This document shows positions 20,635 to 30,700 of a stretch of 64,000 nucleotides of DNA, in pieces. Below the pieces are notes generated by a model. That model did no database searches, was not told the DNA's origin, and was given only the letters and a program-made list of their open reading frames with translations. The stretch lies in assembly GCA_002786025.1 (NCBI GenBank), contig NHNW01000007.1, positions 248,001 through 312,000 on the forward strand, given 5' to 3'. The position numbers and the translations under genes were made by a program. The stretch's first letter is position 1, and each line of letters starts with the position of its first letter. The DNA is from Zasmidium citrigriseum (taxonomy: Eukaryota; Ascomycota; Dothideomycetes; Mycosphaerellales; Mycosphaerellaceae).

Positions 20635-20825
20635 GGTTTCGTTCGGTGTTGTTTGTGCAAAGCGAGGTTTTGAGAGTGGGATGGAAGTTACAGAGAAGAA
20701 GAGCGAGGTAAGAATTTCCGCCAAGACTGCGGAGCGGAGGCAGGTCCGCCCGCTCATGCCGAAGCTTAAATCTTGCATACGCGATCCCCCCATCGAACTC
20801 ACGCTTCTCTTGTCAATACCACGCC
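20635..20825. promoter_or_regulatory. Divergent promoter EBP2 / IMP1-like
   Basis: Only 191 bp separate the start codons of EBP2 (reverse) and the IMP1-like protease gene (forward), so both must use one compact bidirectional promoter. No TATA box is evident. Confidence 0.6.
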
Positions 20826-21552
20826 ATGTTCCGGCGTGTGCCGCGATGGCAATCCATCTCACGCCTCAGCATCCCGAAACCACGCCCGTCAGTACGTCTA
20901 ACATCAACTAAATCGAAACCAAACCCACCACCACCAAAGCCCGGCTTCAACATCTGGATTCGTCGACAAGTCCCCACTCTCGCACTCCACGAACCGCCCT
21001 ACTCCCCTCCCGTACGCTGGGTGATCTACGCACTCGTCCTTATAACAACCGGCCACGTCTTTGTCACCTACTTCTACGAAATTGAGGCGACATATGGAAT
21101 TTCCATGCTTCCGACTTTCCAAAGCTTCGGCGATTGGGTTCTCATAAGCAAGTACTACAGACGGGGGAGAGGGATCGAAGCGGGGGATGTCATATCCTTT
21201 AAGCATCCGGTGCGTCCTGGGGAAAGTGCGATCAAGAGGGTGTTGGCTATGGGAGGGGACTTTGTGTTGATGAATACTCCGGGAAAGAGTGAGGCTATGA
21301 TACAGGTATGGAAAGCCAGGAGAGATTGAGGGAGAGTGAGCTGATTGAGAAGTACAGGTTCCTGAAGGGCATTGCTGGGTTGTTGGCGACAATATGCTGC
21401 ACTCGCGTGATTCAAGGATGTTCGGGCCTCTGCCCATGGCTCTTATCGCTGGCAAAGTAGTTGCAAAGGTCAACCGACAAGCCACATTACCGGAATTCTC
21501 GTGGATCGAGCATGGCTTTCAACCAGCCTATATCGAAGATGATATCGACTGA
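20826..21552 (+). CDS. IMP1: Mitochondrial inner membrane protease subunit, IMP1-like, 224 aa
   Basis: S26-family signal peptidase that removes sorting signals from proteins delivered to the mitochondrial intermembrane space. Exons are 20826-21305 and 21358-21552; the 52-nt intron (GTATGG, GCTGATTG, TACAG) is in phase 0 and joins EAMIQ to VPEGHCWVVGDN. The N-terminus is Arg-rich and Pro-rich (presequence-like), followed by a membrane segment (VIYALVLITTGHVFVTYF). The catalytic Ser lies in SMLPTF and the catalytic Lys in SAIKRVLAMGGD; the C-terminal box GDNMLHSRDSRMFGPLPMALI is intact. IMP1 rather than IMP2 is likely but not certain. Confidence 0.85.
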
Positions 21553-21914
21553 TGGGTTGTTCGATTTGCGCTCGACGAGATGATTGCAGCAAGGCACCAT
21601 GGCCGCACGTCTCGAGCTATGCTGCATCACATCCACGAGATTGCCCCAAAGGTCTGGAACCAGATTAATTGAACTGCGGGACGGCAACAGCTGTGTACTC
21701 ACTCAAACTCTGGCCAGCCAGATGGCGTCATTGGTTCTCAGCTCTGAGCTGTTCAGCTGCTGCTTAGCAACTCGCATTTCATCGGCACCGAAGACTTAAC
21801 TTGCGAGGATGGAATGGCCCCCAAAGATTGTTCAAATGACACGTCCACCTCACCTTTCGAGGCTTGAAAGCTGAGCTTTGGTGACTCTGGACAGCAGCAC
21901 TATTGATCAGAACC

Positions 21915-23210
21915 ATGACTTCAAGCTTGCAGCCAATCCTGATCATCGGCGCCGGGATCAGCGGCCTCACATTAGCCCAGGCCTGCAGGAAAGAGAATCT
22001 ACCTTTCAGAATATTCGAACGAGATGAATCGGCCACATCAAGAAGCGCAGGATGGGGCATTACGCTCAACTCGGGTCTGCAACACTTCAAGGTCATGGTG
22101 CCCGACGACATCCTCTCTCGCTTGTCCGAGGCCACTGTAGACCAAGAGGCTGTGAAAGCTGGCGTAAAGGGCGAGTTTCCTTTCGTCGACTTGTCCACCG
22201 GAGAGAGCAAGTGGAGAATCCCAGCGATGATCGAACGAGTGCGGGTGAGCAGGAATCGATTCAGAGGTTTGATGCTCAATGGCGTGGATGTGGAATGGGG
22301 CAAGACTATTGTCAACGTGACCAAGGACGATAACGGCGTTCATGCCACCTTCGCCGATGGTACTTCAGCATCTGGCAGCTTCCTCGTGGCCTGCGATGGA
22401 GCTCACTCCACAATTCGAAAGATGATCCACAGAGAAAAATCCCAGAACTATGAACTACCCATCCGATTTCTAGGTGCCGGAGCAGTATACACAGAAAGCC
22501 AAGTAGCAGCAACAAGGAAAATCGATCCATGCTTCTTCCACGGCCAAGACCCCCGCACAGATGCCTTTCTCTACTTCTCCTTCCTCGAAGCGCCCGGTGA
22601 TCTCGGAGCGCCGCCCGCCGACAACGAAAATCACGAGAAGACATACCGCCTCCAAATCGTCATATCATGGCCCTATCGCGAAGGTTTCTTTGGTCGAGCA
22701 GGTCCCACGGATGTTCCAAATACCGATATTGGACGGCGCAGCTGGATGAAAGCCTTGTCCGCAGAATGGACAGAGCCTGTCCATTCTTTGGTGCAGAACT
22801 TGCCACACGACTGCGAGATCAAACCCGTGGAGCTTTCGGATTGGCTTCCTCAGCGGAATGTTGAGAATGTGTTCGACCGTAGGGTGGCGCTGGTTGGGGA
22901 TGCGTTTCATGCTATGGTTATGTACCGAGGGCAAGGGGCCAATGAATCGATCATCGACGTTGCCCAAATCATGGACTTGATCAAGCCCATTTACCAGGCG
23001 GATTCACCACCAGATGATTTGGATCAGGTCTTCAGGGACGTCGTGCAGAGCTATGAGGAGAAGGTGATCCCAAGGACTGAGTTGGCCGTCTTGGCTTCTC
23101 GACTGGCTTGTCTGGATGCGCATGATTCCAAGCGACTTAACGACCAAAGTCCGCTGGTGCGAAGGAATGTACCCAAGGAGGAGCTAGAAAGGGCACAGAC
23201 GAGTCAATAG
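21915..23210 (+). CDS. FAD-dependent monooxygenase, 431 aa
   Basis: Flavoprotein hydroxylase of the aromatic-ring/zeaxanthin-epoxidase type (FAD_binding_3). The FAD dinucleotide motif is ILIIGAGISGLTLAQA at about residues 8-23, the DG motif is VACDGAHSTIRKM, and the GD motif is RVALVGDAFHAMVMYRGQGA. No membrane segment follows, unlike many secondary-metabolism members. The ATG at 21915 is used; the frame is open a few codons upstream but without Met. It is intronless. The substrate is unknown; it lies alone between IMP1 and D-lactate dehydrogenase, with only 56 bp to the convergent gene. Confidence 0.85.
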   Translation: MTSSLQPILIIGAGISGLTLAQACRKENLPFRIFERDESATSRSAGWGITLNSGLQHFKVMVPDDILSRLSEATVDQEAVKAGVKGEFPFVDLSTGESKWRIPAMIERVRVSRNRFRGLMLNGVDVEWGKTIVNVTKDDNGVHATFADGTSASGSFLVACDGAHSTIRKMIHREKSQNYELPIRFLGAGAVYTESQVAATRKIDPCFFHGQDPRTDAFLYFSFLEAPGDLGAPPADNENHEKTYRLQIVISWPYREGFFGRAGPTDVPNTDIGRRSWMKALSAEWTEPVHSLVQNLPHDCEIKPVELSDWLPQRNVENVFDRRVALVGDAFHAMVMYRGQGANESIIDVAQIMDLIKPIYQADSPPDDLDQVFRDVVQSYEEKVIPRTELAVLASRLACLDAHDSKRLNDQSPLVRRNVPKEELERAQTSQ

Positions 23211-23266
23211 AAGTATCGAAGCACTTCTGAATTCTCATCATTGATATATTCCACCGAAACCTCTAC

Positions 23267-25239
23267 TTATGAATTCGAAGGCAAATCAAACACCTTCCCG
23301 GGATTCAACAACCACTTAGGATCAACACTCCTCTTCAACGTCTTCATCAAATCAACCGTCGCGGGACCTAGTTCGTCAAGAAGACAATCCTACATCACAT
23401 TCATCAGCACCCCAACCCCGAACCCTCAAAATAGAACAAACGAATGACATACCTTCTTCCCAATCCCAATCGCATGCTCCCCACTAACCGTCCCCTCCAT
23501 CTCCAACGCCCGATCCATCATATCATGCACCACTTTACTCACTCTCCCCTTCTGCACCGCATCGTTGGGATCGTAGAACATCGCGACGTGGAAATTCCCG
23601 TCGCCGACGTGCCCGATTACGCTGGCGAAGATGCCGAGTTGGGTGCAGTCTTTCTTCGAAACATCTAACACGGGGACATCAGATTCTCGTCTCGATTGAT
23701 AGGTAAGGGCGGGAAGACGTACCGATGATATCCGCGAGCCTCGACAACGGAACCGCAACATCTGTACTCCACAACACGGTTCCTTCCTTCCGGATACTCA
23801 CCATAGTGAACAGGGCCTCTTTCCTCGCGGCCCAGAGGTCTGTTTCGTCTTGCTTAGTTTTGGCGAAGTGGAAAGCGCCCGGGTGGTGGGGGGTTATGAG
23901 TTGTTGGACGCGGGTTATGTCGCTTTGGATTGCGGAGGGGGTGCCGGAGAATCTATATACATGGTTAGTGGGTGGTGGTTTGGTGGTTTGGGGGAGGATG
24001 GATGGGAGACGGACTTCATGAAGAGTGTGGGGCGTTCGTCCCAGGTGCGTTTACGGACTGCGGCGCTGCCGTGGCGGTTTATGACCTGCATCTTGAGCAG
24101 GTCAGCAATTTTCATGGAACGTTTGTGAAATAGACAGACCTGCAAGTCATCCATCATCTCAAGAGCGGCGAGTTGAATCCCTGATCGGATGATACTAGAC
24201 GCAGCCAATGACGCTTCACGGATACTCTCGAACGAGACAATCGCCACGCTCGTATCTTCTGGGATCGGGGCGAGCTTCAGTGTCACTTCGGTCACCATGC
24301 CCAGGGTCCCCTCGGCGCCGACAAAGAGCGATGTCAAATTATACCCAGCAGACGTCTTTCTCGGCCGTCGACGAGTCTTGATCACAGAGCCATCAGCAAG
24401 CACGACAGTCAAATTGATCACCCAATCTTTCATCGTCCCATACCGCATCGCATTGGTCCCTGAGCAATTCGTAGAAACCATCCCACCAATCTGTGCCGTC
24501 GGTGAAGGATCTAACGGAACAAATAGCCCACTATACTTAATCTTTTCGTTGAGATCGACCCAATTGACACCTGGCTGGACAACGACGTCCATATCGTCAG
24601 GATGGAACTCCACGATCTTATCCATGTATGAGAAGTCGATACAGATCCCGGAGTGAGGGGCCAGGAAATTCCCCTCGACACTGGAACCTGCTCCAAAGGG
24701 GACCATAGGAACATGGTTCGCGCTGCAGATCTGGGCAATCATTGAGACGTCTTCTGTGCTTCTCGGATAGACGACGGCGATCGGTCGTTCTTTGGTCTTG
24801 GAAGTGGACCACTCGGAGTGGCCGTGATGTTCGATTACATCTTCGTCGTAGCTGATGCAGTCTTCGTGTTTGAGGGTTTGTTCGATTTCCATGGCAGCCT
24901 AGGCAAATCTGCGTCAGAGTGGCCACAGGTGAAACCTGAAGTAGTACGAACATTCAGCATTTGCGATCGCGTCGCATACTCAATGCGATCCTCAGTCTCA
25001 CCATCATGCCTCTTGATCCAAGGTCCTAGAAAGTAATCCGCTGTGGCAAAAGCGAAAGCTCCAGCCGCAAAAAGGCCTGTTATCCCGGCAACACTACGTC
25101 CAGGCAGTCTTGCTTGTGAAGAGGCATAGCGCCTATGCACACTAGTGGCATTTTGCCTTGGACATTTTGGAAAGAATGACCGCTTCGATGGTGTCTGCCG
25201 AAGAGGGGCTCTCAGGATGAGGGGACATCGAGGGGGCAT
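23267..25239 (-). CDS. DLD1: Mitochondrial D-lactate dehydrogenase (cytochrome), 560 aa
   Basis: Oxidises D-lactate to pyruvate and passes electrons to cytochrome c. Six exons on the reverse strand: 24952-25239, 24140-24898, 24015-24085, 23723-23952, 23453-23664 and 23267-23389; all phases agree, and introns are 53, 54, 62, 58 and 63 nt. The N-terminus is an Arg/Ser presequence followed by a hydrophobic anchor (SVAGITGLFAAGAFAFATA). The FAD-binding PCMH domain has PMVPFGAGSSVEGN and TNCSGTNAMRYGTMKDWV; the C-terminal FAD-oxidase domain has GHVGDGNFHVAMFYDP and GEHAIGIGKKDCLLDELG. Three donors are weak (GTTCGT, GTCTGT, GTCCGT). The second intron is a multiple of three without a stop. Length equals the family norm. 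Confidence 0.92.
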
Positions 25240-25641
25240 CCTGCTCAGAGAATTGAAGGGAGGACATGCAGGCGCTTTGGCAAGAAAGGTGTCGATCTGT
25301 CGAAGTTCAAAGAGGCATTGTGTTGTGAATTTGTTGAGCCATCTGCAACTGAAGTCGACCATGCGGAGTCCCAATCTTCTCCACACCTATGTGCCGATAT
25401 CGTCTCCCGTACACACACGCTAGCAGTGTGATTGGGCGGCATCGAAGGATTCTTTGATCTCGAGGAAACAGCCCCTAGTCTCTGTGCTCATTGAGCAAAT
25501 CAGAGCGCACCTGGTCGGGGAGCTCTCGCGGCGGCTGTCGAAAAATCCCAGCCGGAATGACAGCCGTTAGCTGAAGCAGAATGTCAACGAATCAACAGCT
25601 CATTCACGGAGTCGTTTCCGGTGCAGTCCATTCTGTGACTT
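25240..25641. other. Intergenic, DLD1 promoter
   Basis: About 400 bases between the start of DLD1 and the 3' end of the Nudix gene, both on the reverse strand. They should hold the DLD1 promoter and the Nudix 3' UTR. No further feature is recognised. Confidence 0.5.
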
Positions 25642-26148
25642 TCACGATGCAATGCCGCAGTGCTTCTTGATATATGGCCTGAAATCGACTGTGCTTGAAA
25701 CCTTTATCCCCTCCAAATCCCCAACAGGAACCCATTCGGCCAGCTCGACATACTTCTGCTCATCTTCCTCAAGGAACTCCTTTGAAGGCTCGCCATCAAT
25801 ATAGTCGCAGCCGAAGTACAGCAGAAGACTGTGATACGACTTGTCGTCCGTATGGGCGGAACGGAAAAGACTCGATTCCATCCCTAGTAGGACAGGCTTA
25901 TCAACGTGGATGCCAGTCTCTTCGTGGACTTCGCGGACGACAGCGTTCTTGGGATCTTCGCCAATGTTGACACCGCCGCCAGGTAGGTCATACTTCTCGC
26001 CGAATTGCTTCAGGAGAAGGACCTTGGCGTCTTGGATTACGATTCCGTAGGCTGCTGGCCGCCATTGCAGTCGATTGACTGGTGTCTCGTACTGTTCCCC
26101 ATGGACATCGGTGCATATGACAGTCCTGGACTCTTTTTCTTCAGACAT
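25642..26148 (-). CDS. Nudix hydrolase, 168 aa
   Basis: Hydrolyses a nucleoside-diphosphate-linked substrate. The Nudix box is intact: G-x5-E-x7-REVHEETG, as GGVNIGEDPKNAVVREVHEE then TGI, at about residues 58-81. It sits after a beta strand (AYGIVIQDAKVLLLKQFG) and a short YDLPGGG. It is intronless, has no targeting signal, and ends at a basic tail. The exact substrate cannot be read from the box. It is divergent from the dienelactone-hydrolase-like gene, with 191 bp between the start codons. Confidence 0.9.
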   Translation of the reverse strand: MSEEKESRTVICTDVHGEQYETPVNRLQWRPAAYGIVIQDAKVLLLKQFGEKYDLPGGGVNIGEDPKNAVVREVHEETGIHVDKPVLLGMESSLFRSAHTDDKSYHSLLLYFGCDYIDGEPSKEFLEEDEQKYVELAEWVPVGDLEGIKVSSTVDFRPYIKKHCGIAS

Positions 26149-26339
26149 TGTGTTTACTAGGTGGACTTCTGGTCGTCGCCTTGAAGTGTTTCATGGCCTT
26201 CGCTTATTCAGCCAATCCTGAAACCGCGCTAGCGCTGCCCCTCTGACCTCACTCGAGCTTGTGACCTGGCAATGAGTGTTGGTATGGAAGCCTAGAAACA
26301 CCCACTTCTTCTAACAAACAATCGCGCAACACCACAACC

Positions 26340-27552
26340 ATGGCTGACGAAGACGTAGCTACCAAGGCTCCAGAGAGCGATGCTCAGGAGACAAGCAGTG
26401 GAATCGCTGGAGACTCCAAGCCAGACCAAGGTGCTGCGAGCATGGGAGTAAGCTATTGATGAATCTTGGTAACCGGATGCTGTTTCTCACACATAGACAG
26501 GAACACTGTACCACTGATCGCCCCACTCGTACCTCTCCCAACTCGAAGTCCGACGAGAAAGAAAGAAGCTGACCGAACGCAGCGGCCGGCGAACAACCCA
26601 CTGGCGTAAGGCCAACTTCCTAGCACACGGACGATCAAGAGCTAAGATTGGGACAGGAAATCGCAAAGCTCAACGATGTTGAGGTGTACATTGCGAAGCC
26701 AGCAGACTACCCACATGCCCCATCGAAGCTCCTGTTGCTCTTGACGGGTGGGACTGGCATCCATAGTACGAACAACCAACTCCAGGCAGACAAGTATGCG
26801 GGTGAGGGGTTCTTGGTGGTTATGCCAGATCAGTAAGTCGACATCCCTTTCAATGAGCTACGCCGCGATCGGAGAGAACTACCATACTGACCTTCTTCAG
26901 ATTCGCCGGCGACCCAGCAACAAACATCTCAACAACCCAAACTACCCCCGCGGAGCAAAACCCCTCCCTAATCGAACAAGTCAAACTGGGCATCGCAGGC
27001 GTCGCCAAATCCTTCACAATAGACATGTGGCTCGCGCGGCACACCCCCGAAAAAGTCCTCCCAATCCTCAACAAAGCCATAACCGCCATAAAAGAAGAAT
27101 TCGCCGACGCCGTAGCCCACGGAGGCGGAATCTACGCCGTAGGCTACTGCTTCGGCGCCCGCTACGTCCTCCTCTTGGGCTCCGACCTCCACGCGGACGT
27201 CGCTGCAGGTCAGAGATCTGCTGAGACTGAGGCAGAGGAGGGAATGGTGAAGAAGGGCCCGCAGATTAAAGTCGGGGCTATTGCGCACGGGACACAGATT
27301 TCTGCGGCGGAGTTGGGTGGTTGTAAGGTTCCTTTGACGATTGCGGCGGTCGAGCAGGATAGTCTTTTCCCGGATGATATCCGTGAGGCGGGCGTGAAGA
27401 AGTTAAAGGAGGCGGGCGTTGAGTGTGAGGAGAAGGTGTATCCTTCTGTGCCGCATGGGTTTGCGGTGTTGGGTGATTATGAGGATGCGACGATTAAGGA
27501 GAAGCAGAAGGAAGCGTTTCAGCAGCTTCTTGCTTGGCTCAAGTCGCATTAG
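26340..27552 (+). CDS. Dienelactone hydrolase family protein, five exons, 328 aa
   Basis: Alpha/beta-hydrolase of the dienelactone hydrolase family. Exons are 26340-26447, 26501-26528 (28 nt), 26583-26605 (23 nt), 26657-26832 and 26901-27552; introns are 53, 54, 51 and 68 nt. The two microexons give EHCTTDRPTP and AAGEQPTG, which is the usual N-terminal sequence of this fungal family, followed by EIAKLNDVEVYIAKP and LLLLLTGGTGIHSTNNQLQA. The catalytic Cys lies in GYCFGARY, the acid near DSLFPDD, and the His in VPHGFAV. The first 36 residues are acidic and Ser/Ala-rich. The natural substrate is unknown. Gene finders that skip the microexons would give a wrong N-terminus. Confidence 0.87.
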
Positions 27553-27706
27553 ACGAGCTATTTGAGTGACGAATGGCGTTGAGGGATATGAGGATTCGAG
27601 GGATACCACGATACGTGAATACACTTTCTATACTTTCATTTCCCATCCATTTCTAACCCAAATTGGTATCTCTAAACGCATATCCAGCCACCCGACCTGT
27701 AACACC

Positions 27707-30700
27707 CTAACCCACAGGCTCGACTGTCCTCGCGTGCCTCGATGGCCGTCGAGGACTAATCGGCAACGCCACTCCTCCACTCTCGCCACTCTCCTGCTGG
27801 AGCCTCATCCTATGGAGAGCTTCCGTCATGGCCTTTTCTTCATTTTTGCTGCTTCCTGGTCGACTGGTCTCTTTGACCACAGGCAATGCGACTTCTGTCG
27901 CTCCAAGCGTCGTCTTGATGTCTTCTAAGAGGAGATCCATAGGACAGATGAATGTCCTACCATTCCTCGCCGCAAGAACATGTCCACAGACTTTGCTGTC
28001 CTCGTTGCTAATGACCCACGCGCCAGAGTCGCCTCCAATACCGAAGTTGCCCGCTATGGTCCAGCTAGCAGAGAAAGTGCTCCGGCCATGGATCTTGACG
28101 AGTTCCATCGTACTCGAGACCGTACCGCTGCCGAGACCACTTGTTCGACCGAGACAGTGGACTTTGGCGCAGGCGAGGTCAGAGCTCGATTTGACGGCGA
28201 CGGGGAGTGAGTTCCCTCTTCGATCGCCGCCGACGGCGCAGTGTTTCATGCCGCCGCGGATGACATTGTAGGGATGAACTCGTGGGGGAAGGAGTTCGAA
28301 GAGCGCCCAGTCGATTTCTTGGGGAAGGGATTGGCTGATGGATTTGAAACCTCCTTCGTGGGATTTCGCGGTGCGTTTGAGGCCTGAGGAGGCGTAGACT
28401 TGGCCGAGTTTGAAGGAGAGGAGATGGTCTTCGTCGATGCCGGAGTCGGAGTCGGAATCGTCTTCCTCAGCGTGGAGGTCGCAGTCAATGGCGTCGTCGA
28501 GGGCGGGTTGCGTGATGGTGATTTCTTCCATGTCGCCGGGGAGGATGCCGGGGCAGTCGCCAGTGGTGTCGTCTGCAGGTGTTGGGCCTTCGTCTGAGGA
28601 GTGGGCTGAGGGCGGGCGGACGGTGCTCATGTCGTCGTCTTCTGAACCGCTTCCCAGGCTGGATGTGTCGTCGTCATCATCGTCAGCACCGCCTTCTGCT
28701 TCTTCCTCATCTTCGCCGTCATCGTCGTCTTCCAGCATGTGGTGAACACTCATTCCATATGGGCGACCATCGACCAGGACGATACCACCGAAGGATACTG
28801 GTGGCAAGTGTTCATCGTACCGGTATGCTCCGATCGAGGCTCCACATAAAGGGCGCTCTTGGTAGTCCGGGTTGGTTGCTTTCTCGACGTCGGGGTCTCT
28901 CCAGGGCGCCATACTCCGAACCGCTTCTGCTGAGCGAGCTCTTCGTGATCGCCTGCATCGGCGAATGACCTCCTTTTTGACTCTAACATCGAACAGGTTG
29001 TGGTCGTACTTGAAGTGCTTCTTCAGAGCATGCTTGACCTTGGTGGTTGAAGTGCAGCCAACGATCATTGTAGGCTTTGCGGTCTCCCGAGTTTCACCAT
29101 AGAGTACTAGTCGGATCGAACTCGACTCGGGGCCATTGAGTGTCTTCTCGACCAACGTCAGGAGTGGCAGACACAAGGAGTCATTCCAAGTATCGACGAC
29201 AGCCTGAGGTAGTTTCGCATCCACGAACTCTTGTCTTTTCGTCTTGACGGGCTCGTCTGCTGCTGCATCTGCCATGGCGCGGGCGTTGCTCTGTGCCAAT
29301 TCTCTTTCCTGCTTGACAGCCTTGCACTCTCTCCACCTTTGCTGGATGAATCTAATGCGACGTTTGAAGTCTTGGAATGATGCTGAAGGGGTGGCTTGAG
29401 TACTCGGCTCTTCATTCACTCGTGTCATGGGGTCCGTTAGACTCGGCTGGACTGACACCTGGCTTGCTCGCGAAGGTTCCCTCGATAGCTGAGGTTGGCG
29501 AGCAGCGGCAGGCGTCGGTAAAGACTTCCTAGTGATGGGCTTCGGTACGGGTGGGGGCTGGCGAAAGAGTTCACTTGGGTCAGTCTGATGTCTGGCCAGC
29601 GAGCTCACATCCGATGGCTGTCGGTAATGCCTTCTCGATGGTACGCTCGATAAAGCCGGTGAGCTGGGTGTCGATATAAGCTCTGAAGCAGGGATCAGCT
29701 CCGTCGATGAACCGACATCGTCCAGTAGGCAGCATCGTTTCAGGAATTGCAGCAGAATTCCATAGATGCCCTCAACAGTCAGTCTCGAGTTGTCCTGGTC
29801 ATCAGAGAGTCGAAGACAGGTCTCAACGGCACGCATGTAGGCCGATCCAGCCTTTGCTGCGAGCTTGGGAATCCAGATCTTCTCAAGTCTGAGCTTGAAG
29901 TCTGCCAGGCTGTACTTGGATTTGTAAAGGTCACCAATAGGTGTCCACAGGCCAATCTCAAGGAGTACAAGTCCTAAGCCATAGAGATCGTACTTGATGT
30001 CCGCTGGGAAGTCTCGGCTGGGATCGCTTGGTTCGTCACGCGGATGCCTGTAGATGTTGAAATCGACTGCTCGTCGAATGCCTTCGATTGTGCACTTCGA
30101 GAAGAGATCGAATGATGCCCAGAGAGGCTTCCTCAACTGTTCAACGCGGTTTGCCTCGGTTTCGTTATCGGTTGTGGTAAAAATGATACTGCTGCTGTTG
30201 ATGTTTCCATGAGCGATTTGGCGCGAGTGGAGCGAGTGAAGCTGTTCTGTCAGACGAAGTGCCATTCGGAAACGGTGCTCGAGCGCAGGCGATGCCATTT
30301 CAGGGCCTTGATTTTGAGCCTTGTTCGCCTTTTGCACTAGCTTCAAAAGACTGAGCGGTGCAAGCGGCTCAGGGGTGCTTCCAGCCTGCAGTCGATTTTG
30401 AATCGCGTATGGCAGGTCGTACACCAATCCAACGCGTGGTTGAGTAGCATCTTCGAAGAAGCCGAGAAGGCTGAGGTTAGTCTGAGAGTCTGCTCGCATG
30501 GGCTGAAAGACGTTTGCCAACGCTTCGAGACGCTGAAGTGGAGGAGGTACACCAGTATCTCGATATGTGGCGTCGAAGTTTGCGTATTCGATCAAGACTG
30601 GTACTTCTGGTGCTGGGCTCCCAAGTGCCGATTGCACACTCTCGGATACCCTCTTTCGAATAAGTAGCGCGACCATTCGTGTTGTTGATGGTACACCGAT

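Noticed and set aside
26430..26582. Alternative single long intron in the dienelactone-hydrolase-like gene (donor GTGCTG)
   Set aside because: It keeps the frame but loses the conserved EHCTTDRPTP segment and needs a 152-nt intron; the microexon model fits the family better.
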